From Cyanobacteria bacterium FACHB-63 (GTDB lineage: Bacteria; Cyanobacteriota; Cyanobacteriia; Leptolyngbyales; Leptolyngbyaceae), in contig JACJNX010000138.1 of assembly GCA_014695255.1 (NCBI GenBank), positions 1 to 32,876 on the forward strand: a stretch of DNA of 32,876 nucleotides, in the 5' to 3' direction. A program made the position numbers and the translations under genes. The notes under the pieces are model-generated. The model worked only from the letters and a program-made list of their open reading frames with translations. It was not told the DNA's origin and did not search any database. Each line of letters begins with the position of its first letter. The stretch's first letter is position 1. Positions 24,472 to 32,694 of this stretch are shown here, in pieces.

Positions 24472-25713
24472 ATGCAAGCTCAAGAAAATAGAGTAATTAC
24501 TAAGGTAGAGGAACTCGCTTTTTTCGGTGGTGGTTCACCTGCATTTCCAGACAAGCTTCACGTTGGACGCCCCAACAATGGAGACAAGAAACGCTTCTTG
24601 GAACGTGCCGAAGACATCTTAGAACGTTGCTGGCTAACCAATGATGGTCCCTACGTGAATGAACTCCAGCAACGTCTTTTAGATTACACAGGTGGAAAGC
24701 ACTGTGTTTTAATGTCCAATGGAACCATAGCCCTTGAAATTGCAGCTCGTGCTTTAGGCTTGAAGGGCGAAGTTATTGTTCCTTCCTTTACCTTTGTGGC
24801 CACTGCCCATGCATTGCAATGGCAGGAAATAACCCCTGTTTTTTGCGATGTCGATCCCTTAACCCATAATATTGACCCTTACAAGGTTGAACAACTCATC
24901 ACCCCTAAAACTACAGGAATTGTAGGGGTTCACGTTTGGGGACGTCCTTGCAATATAGAGGCACTTACCGACATTGCCTATCGTCATAACCTGAAATTAA
25001 TGTTTGATGCGGCTCATGCGCTCCGGTGTTCTCATCAAGGACAGTTGATTGGAGACTTTGGGGAAGCGTCTGTTTTCAGTTTCCATGCAACTAAATTCAT
25101 GCATACATTTGAGGGCGGTGCTGTTGTAACAGATGACGCACAACTCGCAAGTAAAATGCGCCTTATGAAAAACTTTGGTTTTGGCCCCGGTTATGACAAT
25201 GTGATTTATAGCGGCACCAATGGCAAAATGAGTGAGATTTGTGCCGCGATGGGACTGACAAATCTAGAGAGTATCAATAGCTTCATTGATATCAACTATG
25301 ATAATTATCAGCATTACCAGCGTGAGTTGTCTAATATTCCTGGTGTTAGTTTAATTTCTTACAACGAGTTTGAAAAGAATAATTATCAGTATATTATTCT
25401 AGAAATTGACCCGGAACAAGCAGGAATTACTCGGGATCAACTTGTCAAAATTTTACAGGCTGAAAATATCTTGGCACGGCGTTACTTCTTTCCCGGCTGT
25501 CACAACATGGAACCCTACCGATCGTACTTTCCTAACAGCAAACTGTTACTACCTGAAACTGAGCGACTGACTCAAAAAGTTCTTTCCTTACCAACGGGAA
25601 CTGCAGTTAATAACGAAATCATAAGAAAAATTTGTCAGTTAATCCGATTCATCGTTCAAAAAAGTGATGAGGTTAGCAAGCTGATGCATAAAATAAGTTC
25701 TTCTCAAATGTAG
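24472..25713 (+). CDS. DegT/DnrJ/EryC1-family PLP aminotransferase
   Basis: A 413-residue sugar-nucleotide aminotransferase of the DegT/DnrJ/EryC1/StrS family. The PLP lysine is K208 in SFHATKFMHTFEGGAVV, and D179/H182 in MFDAAHALRCSH hold the pyridine ring. The N-terminal WLTNDGPYVNELQQRL and VIVPSFTFVATAHAL stretches are standard. The LFFGGGSPAFP-like leader (LAFFGGGSPAFPDKLHVGRP) occurs in dTDP-sugar aminotransferases. A strong AGGAGGG ribosome site lies 8 bases upstream of the ATG. It probably aminates a 3- or 4-keto-6-deoxy nucleotide sugar in the cytoplasm; position and nucleotide are not certain. No partner dehydratase is in the window. Confidence 0.9.
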   Translation: MQAQENRVITKVEELAFFGGGSPAFPDKLHVGRPNNGDKKRFLERAEDILERCWLTNDGPYVNELQQRLLDYTGGKHCVLMSNGTIALEIAARALGLKGEVIVPSFTFVATAHALQWQEITPVFCDVDPLTHNIDPYKVEQLITPKTTGIVGVHVWGRPCNIEALTDIAYRHNLKLMFDAAHALRCSHQGQLIGDFGEASVFSFHATKFMHTFEGGAVVTDDAQLASKMRLMKNFGFGPGYDNVIYSGTNGKMSEICAAMGLTNLESINSFIDINYDNYQHYQRELSNIPGVSLISYNEFEKNNYQYIILEIDPEQAGITRDQLVKILQAENILARRYFFPGCHNMEPYRSYFPNSKLLLPETERLTQKVLSLPTGTAVNNEIIRKICQLIRFIVQKSDEVSKLMHKISSSQM

Positions 25714-25878
25714 CCAGTAATAAGCTACTATTCGAATATCGAATTTATAGTAGTCCAGCTAGCTTCAAAAAGTTTTATGGCACGAAGCTTAGAAGGTTGT
25801 TGATTCAATTCAAGCAAAAGAACTACAAACCGAACAAGCTACTTCACGACAAGTAAGTGTAATTAAGGGACAAACATA

Positions 25879-26841
25879 ATGTCAAATCGCTTATTACAAT
25901 CAATGCCCCTAGTCAGTGTGATTATTGATGGCTTTAATCAGGGATGTTTTGTCGCAGACGCAATAGAAAGTGTACTCTCTCAAACCTATTCAAACATAGA
26001 AATAATAGTGGTTGATGATGGTTCAAGCGATCATTCTAAAGAGGTAATTTCTAGATATAAGGGCTCTGTTTATGCAATTTTCAAGGCTAATGGAGGACAG
26101 TCTTCTGCACTGAATGCTGGATTTAAGCAAAGCCATGGAGAGATCATCTGTTTCCTGGATGCAGATGATATTTTTTTACCTAATAAGGTCGATAAAGTCG
26201 TTAGTTCATTTCAAACCAGTTCAGAAATCGGTTGGTGCTTTCACCCGTTAAGATACACTCACAAAACTTTGGATCAAGTAATTGTTGATTATCCAGTACC
26301 ACCAAGCGAACATTCATGTGTAATTGATTTTAGAAGTCAGATTATCAAAAAAGCAATTATTCCTGTTTGGGGACCTGCGACTTCCGCAATTTCGCTCAAA
26401 CGCTCGTTGGCAGAGAAGATTTTTCCCATTCCTGAATATCTTCGAATAAGTAGCGATGCTTATTTAAGATATTCTTCTTTAGCCATTAGCAAAGGTTTTT
26501 TTCTAAACCAATCATTATCAATTCTTAGGATGCATGATGAAAATACATACAATTCTAATACCAAAGATGATAGGCAGAAAAAACGCTATGCAAGAGCATT
26601 ACTTTGTCAGGCAAATAGTTTACGGACTAATTTTCCACAGTTAAGGAAAGCAACAAATAAACTATTTGCTTGGGGTCTAGTAGATTTGGATCAGAATTTA
26701 GAAGTGGAGTATCAGGAAATACTCCAAAGTTATTTGGTTGAGACCTCTTTGTTAGAAAGAATAGAAATTTATTCCAGATATTCCTTACATCGGTTAAAAC
26801 GAATACTTCAAAGGATAGGGCATCTCGAAAAATTAGATTAA
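25879..26841 (+). CDS. GT2 glycosyltransferase (GT-A fold)
   Basis: A 320-residue GT2-type enzyme. The nucleotide-binding start is VSVIIDGFNQGCFVADAIES, IIVVDDGSSD follows near residue 43, and the metal-binding DXD is in CFLDADDIFL (D94, D96). The likely base region is RISSDAYLRY. It is inverting and cytoplasmic. AAGGGA upstream of ATG is a fair ribosome site. The last 8-9 codons (IGHLEKLD and stop) lie inside the dispersed repeat B, whose sequence also occurs in intergenic copy A. The native C-terminus may therefore have been replaced by a few repeat-coded residues. The domain itself is intact. Confidence 0.88.
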   Translation: MSNRLLQSMPLVSVIIDGFNQGCFVADAIESVLSQTYSNIEIIVVDDGSSDHSKEVISRYKGSVYAIFKANGGQSSALNAGFKQSHGEIICFLDADDIFLPNKVDKVVSSFQTSSEIGWCFHPLRYTHKTLDQVIVDYPVPPSEHSCVIDFRSQIIKKAIIPVWGPATSAISLKRSLAEKIFPIPEYLRISSDAYLRYSSLAISKGFFLNQSLSILRMHDENTYNSNTKDDRQKKRYARALLCQANSLRTNFPQLRKATNKLFAWGLVDLDQNLEVEYQEILQSYLVETSLLERIEIYSRYSLHRLKRILQRIGHLEKLD

Positions 26842-26935
26842 GCCGAGCAGTAACAACGAGAAAAGATGTCACGCTAGAAGCAGCGCAACTTGGAGAACGT
26901 CACCGATGGGGCAAGGATTCGGCAAAGACAAAATT
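26816..26935 (-). repeat. Dispersed repeat, copy B (inverted relative to A)
   Basis: This segment matches copy A (11770-11883) in reverse orientation: an identical 27-base block at 26816-26842, GCTAGAAGCAGCGC at 26873-26886, and GGCAAGGATTCGGCAAAGA near 26910. It overlaps the last codons of the GT2 gene on one side and the last codons of the di-heme fragment on the other. Both genes therefore end inside the repeat, which marks a rearrangement junction between them. Confidence 0.75.
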
Positions 26936-27286
26936 GAGCAACGCCATATTGATGCTAATTTCTTTGTCTTTAAATGCAGCAGCAAATAACTGACGATACT
27001 GCGGATCATTTCTTAACATTCTAATAATTTCCGCTTCTTTGCCTGCCATGCCCACCTTGATTGGGTGCTCCCCAAATAGCAGCACAAGTAACTGAGTTTC
27101 TAGATCAGCCATTAGCGGATTTGCCCAGGTGAGTACCGAATTGTAGGTAACATTCGCTAAGCTCATCGCGTTTCGGGGGTGAGCTTCTCCGGTGGCACCG
27201 ATCGACACCGATTTCTTCTCAGTAAAGGCACGGGATTGGTCATGACAAGTTGCACAGGAGAATATGCATAACTTAATCGCAGACAA
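26900..27286 (-). pseudogene. Fragment of a di-heme cytochrome c peroxidase/MbnH-like protein
   Basis: The frame carries one heme-binding CATCH motif in FSCATCHDQSRAFTEKKSVS, followed by GEAHPRNAMSLANVTYNSVL, TWANPLMADLETQLLVLLFG and EHPIKVGMAGKEAEIIRMLR. These are typical of the di-heme CcpA/MauG/MbnH superfamily. The signal peptide and N-terminal segment before the first heme are missing. The second heme domain is also absent: the frame ends at ESLPHR inside repeat B. Proteins of this family are periplasmic, so the fragment is certainly non-functional. It shows that unrelated genes have been joined here. Confidence 0.8.
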
Positions 27287-27306
27287 TTATTCACTTCCTC
27301 AACATT

Positions 27307-28133
27307 AACTTTATCCAAGCGTTGCGGATCTCGATTACTGGCGATACATTTGGGAGAATAATCCAGACAATATTCAAACCGCACAAATTTGGAAAGATCC
27401 ATTTGAAAAAATAGTAGGTTTCGTATGGCTCAATGCTGATGGAGCAGATTACGTTTGCCATCATCATCGAAACCTGGAAAACATGATGCTGGCTTGGGTA
27501 GAGCAACAACGTCTTCAGATTAAGCCTGCTGATTCTATTACCTGGGTGAACCAGATTAACGTTTTTGACTGTGATCACCAGAGACAGGATATTGCTCAAC
27601 GGCGCGGTTATGAGCGGACTGAGGAGTTCAGCTATTACGGCAAACGAGATCTTAGTGCTTCAATTCCACTAACAACGCTGCCCAAAGGCTATCTGATTCG
27701 CTCTATCTCTGACTTAAAGGATATCGAGCAACGAGCAGCTTTACACGAAATTGCTGCTGGGGGTTCAAGAATCACCCCAGCGCAGTACCAGACAATGATG
27801 GCTCAAGCACTCACCTATCGTCAGGATCTAGATTTGGTTGTCGCTGCTCCGGCTGGACAGATCGTTGCTTTTTGCACAGCATGGTTTGACGCGAGGAATG
27901 AAGTAGGCGTATTTGAACCGTTGGGGTGTCATCCCAATTATCGGAGAAGAGGTCTGACCAAAAACTTACTGTACGAGGGAATGCTTCGCCTAAAACAACT
28001 AGGTGCAACCACTGTATTTGTCTCACATGGTGGTTTAACCTCAGAAGAAGAAACTGACCCAGCACTTGAATTAAATGCTTCTGTGGATTTTCACATGATT
28101 GGCAGGAATTACCAATGGCAAAAACAGTTGTGA
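27307..28133 (+). pseudogene. 5'-truncated GNAT-family acetyltransferase
   Basis: The frame is open from 27307, just after TAA, and reads YPSVADLDYWRYIWENN before any Met; the first in-frame ATG is at 27483. The C-terminal half holds a normal GNAT core: VAAPAGQIVAFCTAWFD (strand 4) and GCHPNYRRRGLTKNLLYE, whose RRRGLT segment binds the acetyl-CoA pyrophosphate. The N-terminal GNAT-like half is only partly present. It may still be translated from 27483 as 216 residues, so loss of function is likely but not proven. The 5' edge abuts the di-heme fragment. An attC-like site lies 23 bases beyond its stop, as in an integron cassette. Confidence 0.7.
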
Positions 28134-28156
28134 AAAGCTGATTGATTGCAGCGTAC

Positions 28157-28242
28157 ACCTAACAACAGCGCTGCACCGAAATGCCCTAGATAGTGGTTAA
28201 GTTGCAAAAGTCTTCTGTCTCCGGTGAGCGCGACCGTTATCA
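28157..28242 (+). other. attC-like integron recombination site
   Basis: The outer box ACCTAAC (28157-28163) fits RYYYAAC; the opposite outer box GTTATCA (28236-28242) is degenerate relative to GTTRRRY, but TAAC/GTTA pair. The inner boxes are GCGCTGCACCG (28168-28178) and CGGTGAGCGC (28222-28231): GCGCT pairs with AGCGC and CACCG with CGGTG, leaving G28173 unpaired. A single extrahelical base in the left inner box is the hallmark of attC. The 43-base centre fits family sizes. It directly follows the GNAT gene, the normal cassette position. Such sites without an integrase are known in cyanobacteria. No integron integrase is in the window. Confidence 0.65.
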
Positions 28243-28319
28243 TTGAATTCGCTTTTCCAAATCTTGGTTAGCTGCCGCACCCAGCAGAAGTCCGAACACG
28301 CAGGGTGCCTTGGAGCAAG
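28243..28319. other. Short unassigned region
   Basis: About 77 bases between the attC-like site and the 3' end of the split small gene. No feature was recognised. Confidence 0.4.
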
Positions 28320-28355
28320 CTAGGAGAGTTGAAGGTTCAGTTGGCTAGAAATTGA

Positions 28356-28364
28356 CACAACAAT
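28356..28364. repeat. 9-bp target-site duplication, left copy
   Basis: CACAACAAT here is repeated exactly at 29636-29644, directly outside the two ends of the IS4 element. It is the duplication made on insertion. Confidence 0.9.
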
Positions 28365-29635
28365 TTCAGGGGGTGACAACGAGCTTGAAAACCAGAAGCG
28401 CTGCCGGATTGCAGCGATAAGCTCAGAAAAAAAGGAGTGAAACCAATCGATTCACTCCTGAATTGTTAAAAATGTTGCCTACATTCTATCAATCCTGCTT
28501 AAAGTCGCAACTCTCAGAAGCTCAATTCATCACCCTGGAAATCTTAGTCGAACTGTTGCAGCAAGAACGCAGGATTACCATCGAACGTCTTGCAACGCTA
28601 TTTCCCCAACCGATTCTATTTGAGAGTCGGCGACGGACTGCAACGATTCTTGCGCTTGCCGCAGATGACACCCGAAGCGTTATGGTTTCCCATCGCTAAA
28701 CAGTGGATCAAGCAACACATCCCGCATGGTCAGACCTTACAGATTGTCCTTGACCAGACACAATGGGATGAACATAACCTGATGATGGTTAGCTTTGTGT
28801 ATCAGAACCGAGCCATTCCGTTGTATTGGACGTGGCTCGACAAACAAGGACAGAGTTCTCTCAAGGATCAACAAAAAGTGTTGCGCCCTGTGTTTCAACT
28901 GTTGAAAAAACGCCGCTTTGTCTTATTGGGAGACCGAGAATTCCACAGTATCGAACTTGCTGCCTGGTGGGTGCAGAACCGAGTCTGGTTTGTGTTTCGT
29001 TTACCTAAGAGTACAACCGTTCAACCCCAGACAGGAGCAAGCTTCTCGCGGCTCGATGACCTGCCGCAGTCTCCAGGTGTTCCTGAACAATATCCGCAAG
29101 TCCAGGTGACCCAAAAACGCGGCTTCGGTCGCCATCATCTCGTGATTTATCAGAAACGGGCTTACGCTCAATCGACTCCGCCTGATGTTTGGTATCTGCT
29201 CACTAATCTCACCAGTGTGAACCAAGTGCTGTTTCACTACGGCTTCAGGTTTTGCATTGAACCGGGATTTAAGGACTTGAAATCCGGCGGCTATCACCTC
29301 GAAGATTGCCGTGCTGACCCTCACCGTTTCACTGCCTTACTCGTACTCATGACCCTTGCTTACTCGATTGCCTCAATCCAGGGAAAGCGCATTCGCAAAA
29401 AACAAGTGCAGCGTTATGTCGGTCGTGCCAAAGAACCGAAACGCGCTCGACATCGCCACAGTCAATTCTGGATCGGACTATACGGAAGTTTATGGATCAA
29501 CAGCCTCAATTTATGGTCATCCTTAGCGCATCAACTCATGGCACTCAAACCCCAAAAACGCCGCTTTTTCCAGCGAGGTTTCCGCGCCATTTCCCTGATC
29601 CAGTCTGCCTTGTAGCTTCGTTGTCACCCCCTGAA
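28365..29635 (+). mobile_element. IS4-family insertion sequence (1271 bp)
   Basis: The element is bounded by inverted repeats starting TTCAGGGGGTGACAACGA (28365-28382) and the complement at 29618-29635, and flanked by identical CACAACAAT copies. It carries one transposase gene, broken by one frameshift. The intact target duplication shows that the flanks have not been rearranged since insertion, in contrast to the IS1 element. Confidence 0.92.
28472..29615 (+). pseudogene. IS4-family transposase with one frameshift
   Basis: Frame 1 runs from the ATG at 28472 as MLPTFYQSCLKSQLSEAQF to LATLFPQPILFESRRR. A one-base loss near 28635 then changes frame, and GLQRFLRLPQMTPEALWFP continues to the stop at 29615. 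DDE candidates are D in IVLDQTQWDEHNL, D in FVLLGDREFHSIELA, and E in RFCIEPGFKDLKSGGYHLED, the YREK-like region (Y...R.....E). The only visible lesion is this single-base shift, so decay is recent. Translation of the whole enzyme would need frameshifting. Confidence 0.88.
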
Positions 29636-29644
29636 CACAACAAT
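29636..29644. repeat. 9-bp target-site duplication, right copy
   Basis: Second copy of CACAACAAT; see the left copy at 28356-28364. Confidence 0.9.
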
Positions 29645-29991
29645 GCCTTTCTTCCACAACTCACCTAACGCTTTGTACAAATCTCCCTCATCCAACTCCC
29701 AACGTGCAGCGTGGCTGATCCCTTCGGGCGCACAGAAAGCAGCCACACTAATCGCAGGATTCAACTTGCCTGGATAATCAACTTGTAAGGCAAAAAATAC
29801 ATAGTCGCGATTGCTGGTCAGAAGCTTGAGACTCCGAATCCATAAGAGTTCATCTCGATCAAGCGAATAGCTGGCAGTAGCGGCAGAATCAGGTTGAGCC
29901 ATAATCTAGTAGTACATGAGTACGATCGATTATACGAGTTATTTTCTGATGGCAATGCAAAAAGAATGAGGAAGCTTAGCTTACAAAGCTC

Positions 29992-31209
29992 TCACGTTGG
30001 TGGTGGCAGCAGTCCAAGTCGCTCTCTCGCTTCTTTGATCAAAATTGGATCACCAGATTCTAACCATTGCGTCAATTGGAACTGGTGCTGTGCTTCGGCA
30101 CGTTGTTGGCGTTTCGCCTCGAGTGAAGCAACACTAGATTGGATGTCTACTTGCTGTTGCCGAACTTGCTCAATCCAAGACAGCACTTTTTGTCTTAACT
30201 CTAGTGGTATAAAAGTCCCCCCCCCCTTCTCGATCAGAGATGCCCGCTTGCTTTGGGGGAGCAGCGGGAGCATCTAAAAGCTTATTTGGGGTGGGGGTGT
30301 GTTCTTCCTGATTTGATAAGACTTCTGGCACTGTTTCAACAGGAGGGTTTTCTTCCTGTTGCTCAAGGGTGTGATCTAGTTCAGCAGGGTGCCAGAGCGA
30401 TCGATATTTGTTCAGGGTGGTAGGACTGATGCCGTACCGCTGGATCGCTTTGCGCCGGGCGGTGATGGCGCTGGGTAGATCGTCTTTAGCGACGAGGTCT
30501 GCAACGGCTTCACAAATGCGCCGTTGGGCGTCTTCAGCTTTGAGCACGTTTTGGTTAGGAGATTTGGGTCGCGCTTCAGTCTTACCCATTAGCTTCGCTT
30601 TGGTGCCGCCATAGTGATATCGGTGTTTTTCTACGCATTGGGCCCAGCTTCGTACCCGATCTTCAATGTCGTTTTGATGACGACAGAATTCAGTATAGCC
30701 AGGGAGGGCGGTGACAACGCCCTGAATTGCAGCGACGAGAGCTTCTCCTTCAAGGGGTGCTCCGCCTGAGAGCACATGCCGGAAGATAAATTCTCGATCG
30801 GCAACTTTGCTCAGAATCCAATTGGTTTGTCCATATCCGGTCCAACCGGGTTCGATCTCTGCATCGAGTGAGGAATTTCGCGGCGTTCTTGGTGATCGCG
30901 CGTTCCTGTCGTTGCGCGGTTTTCCACGCTTGGTTCATCGTTTCAGTGCTGACTTCATTTCGCGCTTGGGCAAATGTCCATTGCCGTACAAATTCGGCTT
31001 CGGTGGTGAAGATGAGCTCAAAGTTCTGGTTGAGCAGGTAAGAGCCCAATTGGAGTGGCGGGCGATGTCCAGCGTAAAGGCTGAGTTTTTCTTGATAGGG
31101 GCGGGCGTTGGGGAAGATTTCCAGATGCCCTGGCTTGGCTTTGAAACCTGCGTTTTGCGCAATCGCTTGCACGACTCTGCCAATTCGGTAGGATTTCTGC
31201 GAAATCGTA
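29992..31209 (-). pseudogene. Primase/plasmid-replication-like protein, truncated and frameshifted
   Basis: From the IS701 border (31209) the frame reads VVQAIAQNAGFKAKPG, then HLEIFPNARPY and RPPLQLGSYLLNQNFELIFT, which resembles the end of an archaeo-eukaryotic-type primase core found in cyanobacterial plasmid replication proteins. A frame change near 30868 leads to LDAEIEPGWTGYGQTNWILS and then RHVLSGGAPLEGEALVAAIQ. The middle has a helix-rich DNA-binding-like region (ITARRKAIQRYGISPTTLNK). A second change occurs at a G10 tract (30217-30226 on the + strand as C10), after which TFIPLELRQKVLSWIEQ and a coiled-coil-like Gln/Glu-rich tail reach the stop at 29992. The N-terminus was removed by the IS701 insertion. 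Family naming is tentative. Confidence 0.55.
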
Positions 31210-32691
31210 TAGTATTACAGTTGTAGATCTAGGATTGAGAACGTTTGCGGTAGTGATGATATCGAGCGACTGCTTGATGCACTCTGCGCCAGTAAGACCA
31301 ATGCAAAATCGATTCAAGAGACCAAACTTTGGGAAACAACAGCCTCCACAACCAACGCTGCATCTCCCATGGACTCAGTTTGATGATAATTTTCTGAGCG
31401 CTTTGAACACACCCAGAGAGCCAACTAGAGCCAAAGGGGGGGACGCACTCTCAGCCTCTTTGATCCTCGGTTCTACTTGAACCCGTAATCCGCTCAAAAA
31501 TACTTGTGCCGCTATGACTAACGTCATGTGCCGATGCCAACCGACCCAAGAACGAACCTCGTAATCTGCTAGTCCTAACTGACTCTTTGCTAGTTTGAAG
31601 CACTCCTCGATACCCCAGCGCTTTCCTGCAACCTTAGCAATCGTCGCTAATGATGTATCTTTTGGAGCAAAGACTTGGTAGTAGCTGATGTGTTGTGGTG
31701 AGTCAATCTGTTCGAGAGAGCGACGAAACACTAACCACCGCTGGAATTCTCCAGAATCGCCACAATTAATCGCAACCCTAGCCCATTCATACTCCCGTTC
31801 TCCTTTACTGCCTTGACCACAACTCAAGCGTTGCCATTGCTCAGGGGACAGCGATTGACAAACTGCTTCGGCTCGATAAGGCTGCCACCCTATCACCACT
31901 GACTGTTTCTTGTTCACAGTGAGTACGTAAGGCTGTTGCCCAGTCTTCTCTAACCACCACCAGAAGCCAGCATCGTTGCCATACACTTCATCGGCAACCA
32001 CCCAAGCAGAACGAAGCCCAGCGTCCCATGCCGATTGCAACATCTGTTGAGCGAGTTGCGCTTTGGTGGCAAACTTCACTGTTTTTGGCACTCCTACTTT
32101 AGACCGTTTGTCTGCATCATCTGCCCAAGATTTCGGCAAATAGAGGCGACGGTCAATCAGACTATGACCCTTGCCAGTGATGTAAGCTAAAAAGACACCC
32201 ACTTGGCAGTTTTCCAGATGTCCGGTTGTGCCGTAATACTGAACCTGGACGCCGACCGACTGGTGTCCTTGTTTGAGAAATCCTGTTTCATCCACTGCGA
32301 AGATGTCGTCGGATTCGCTGAGACCTTCGACCCCATACTGCCGCACTTCATGACAGACTTTTTCCGCATCCCACTGGGCACGTCCTAACAGATGTTGAAC
32401 TCGGTAAGGATTCGCGTTGCCCACCTGCTCAGCAATTTGCCAACCATTTTTCCGCTCGACGGGACTCAGCAAGGCTTGGATGTAATTGAAAGCTGCTTGA
32501 CGCGCTTCAGTTCGAGCAAAGTAAGGACTCAATCGCTGCTGAAACGATTTCAGCGTGTTACTCCACTCGCAGATCGCTTCTAGTGCCTGTCCAGTTAGAA
32601 AGACTTGGGAAGGGGCAATCGAGATCCTATCCATACAACAGTTATCTTAGATAGTTCTCTTCAGTCTAATCTATCTACAACTGTAATACTA
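31210..32691 (-). mobile_element. IS701-family insertion sequence
   Basis: Terminal inverted repeats TAGTATTACAGTTGTAGAT (31210-31228) and the exact complement (32673-32691) enclose one leftward transposase gene. The length, about 1.48 kb, fits IS701. The left end interrupts the primase-like gene. The right end abuts a second IS701-type element, whose own terminal ACTACAGTTGTAGATC begins 3 bases later. A target duplication could not be defined with confidence (TA or none). Confidence 0.85.
31229..32634 (-). pseudogene. IS701-family transposase, C-terminal frame change
   Basis: The main frame (31375-32634, 419 codons) has the DDE_5 domain: D in DIFAVDETGFLKQGHQSVG, D in SAWVVADEVYGNDAGFWWWL, and the Glu in KRWGIEECFKLAKSQLGLAD. 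It ends early with ALRKLSSN. In another frame the natural C-terminus is legible: LSPWEMQRWLWRLLFPKVW, then HWSYWRRVHQAVARYHHYRK and a stop at 31229-31231. That tail matches the fragment at the window end. A G7 run (31436-31442 on the + strand) lies near the change. The catalytic core is complete, so activity without the native tail cannot be excluded. Confidence 0.85.
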
Positions 32692-32694
32692 TTA

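Larger units (their letters stand above)
28320..29902 (-). pseudogene. Small gene of unknown function split by IS4
   Basis: From ATG 29902 the frame reads MAQPDSAATASYSLDRDELL, DYVFFALQVDYPGKLNPAIS and WELDEGDLYKALGELWKKGI, then enters IS4 after VV at the target duplication. Removing IS4 and one 9-base copy joins this to SISSQLNLQLS and a stop at 28320-28322, restoring a 100-residue protein. In the present state translation ends with VVFRG inside IS4 (stop at 29624). The protein is acidic and soluble, possibly with a winged-helix-like C-terminus. I know no family. It lies 89 bases downstream of the primase-like relic on the same strand, so both probably come from one mobile element. Confidence 0.6.

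Noticed and set aside
25727-25755. Inverted repeat CTACT...AGTAG after the aminotransferase gene
   Set aside because: The arms contain gaps and no T tract follows. Too weak to call a terminator.
31018-31317. 99-residue - strand ORF crossing the IS701 left end
   Set aside because: It is an out-of-frame reading across both the transposase tail and the primase-like relic. The correct frames are annotated instead.
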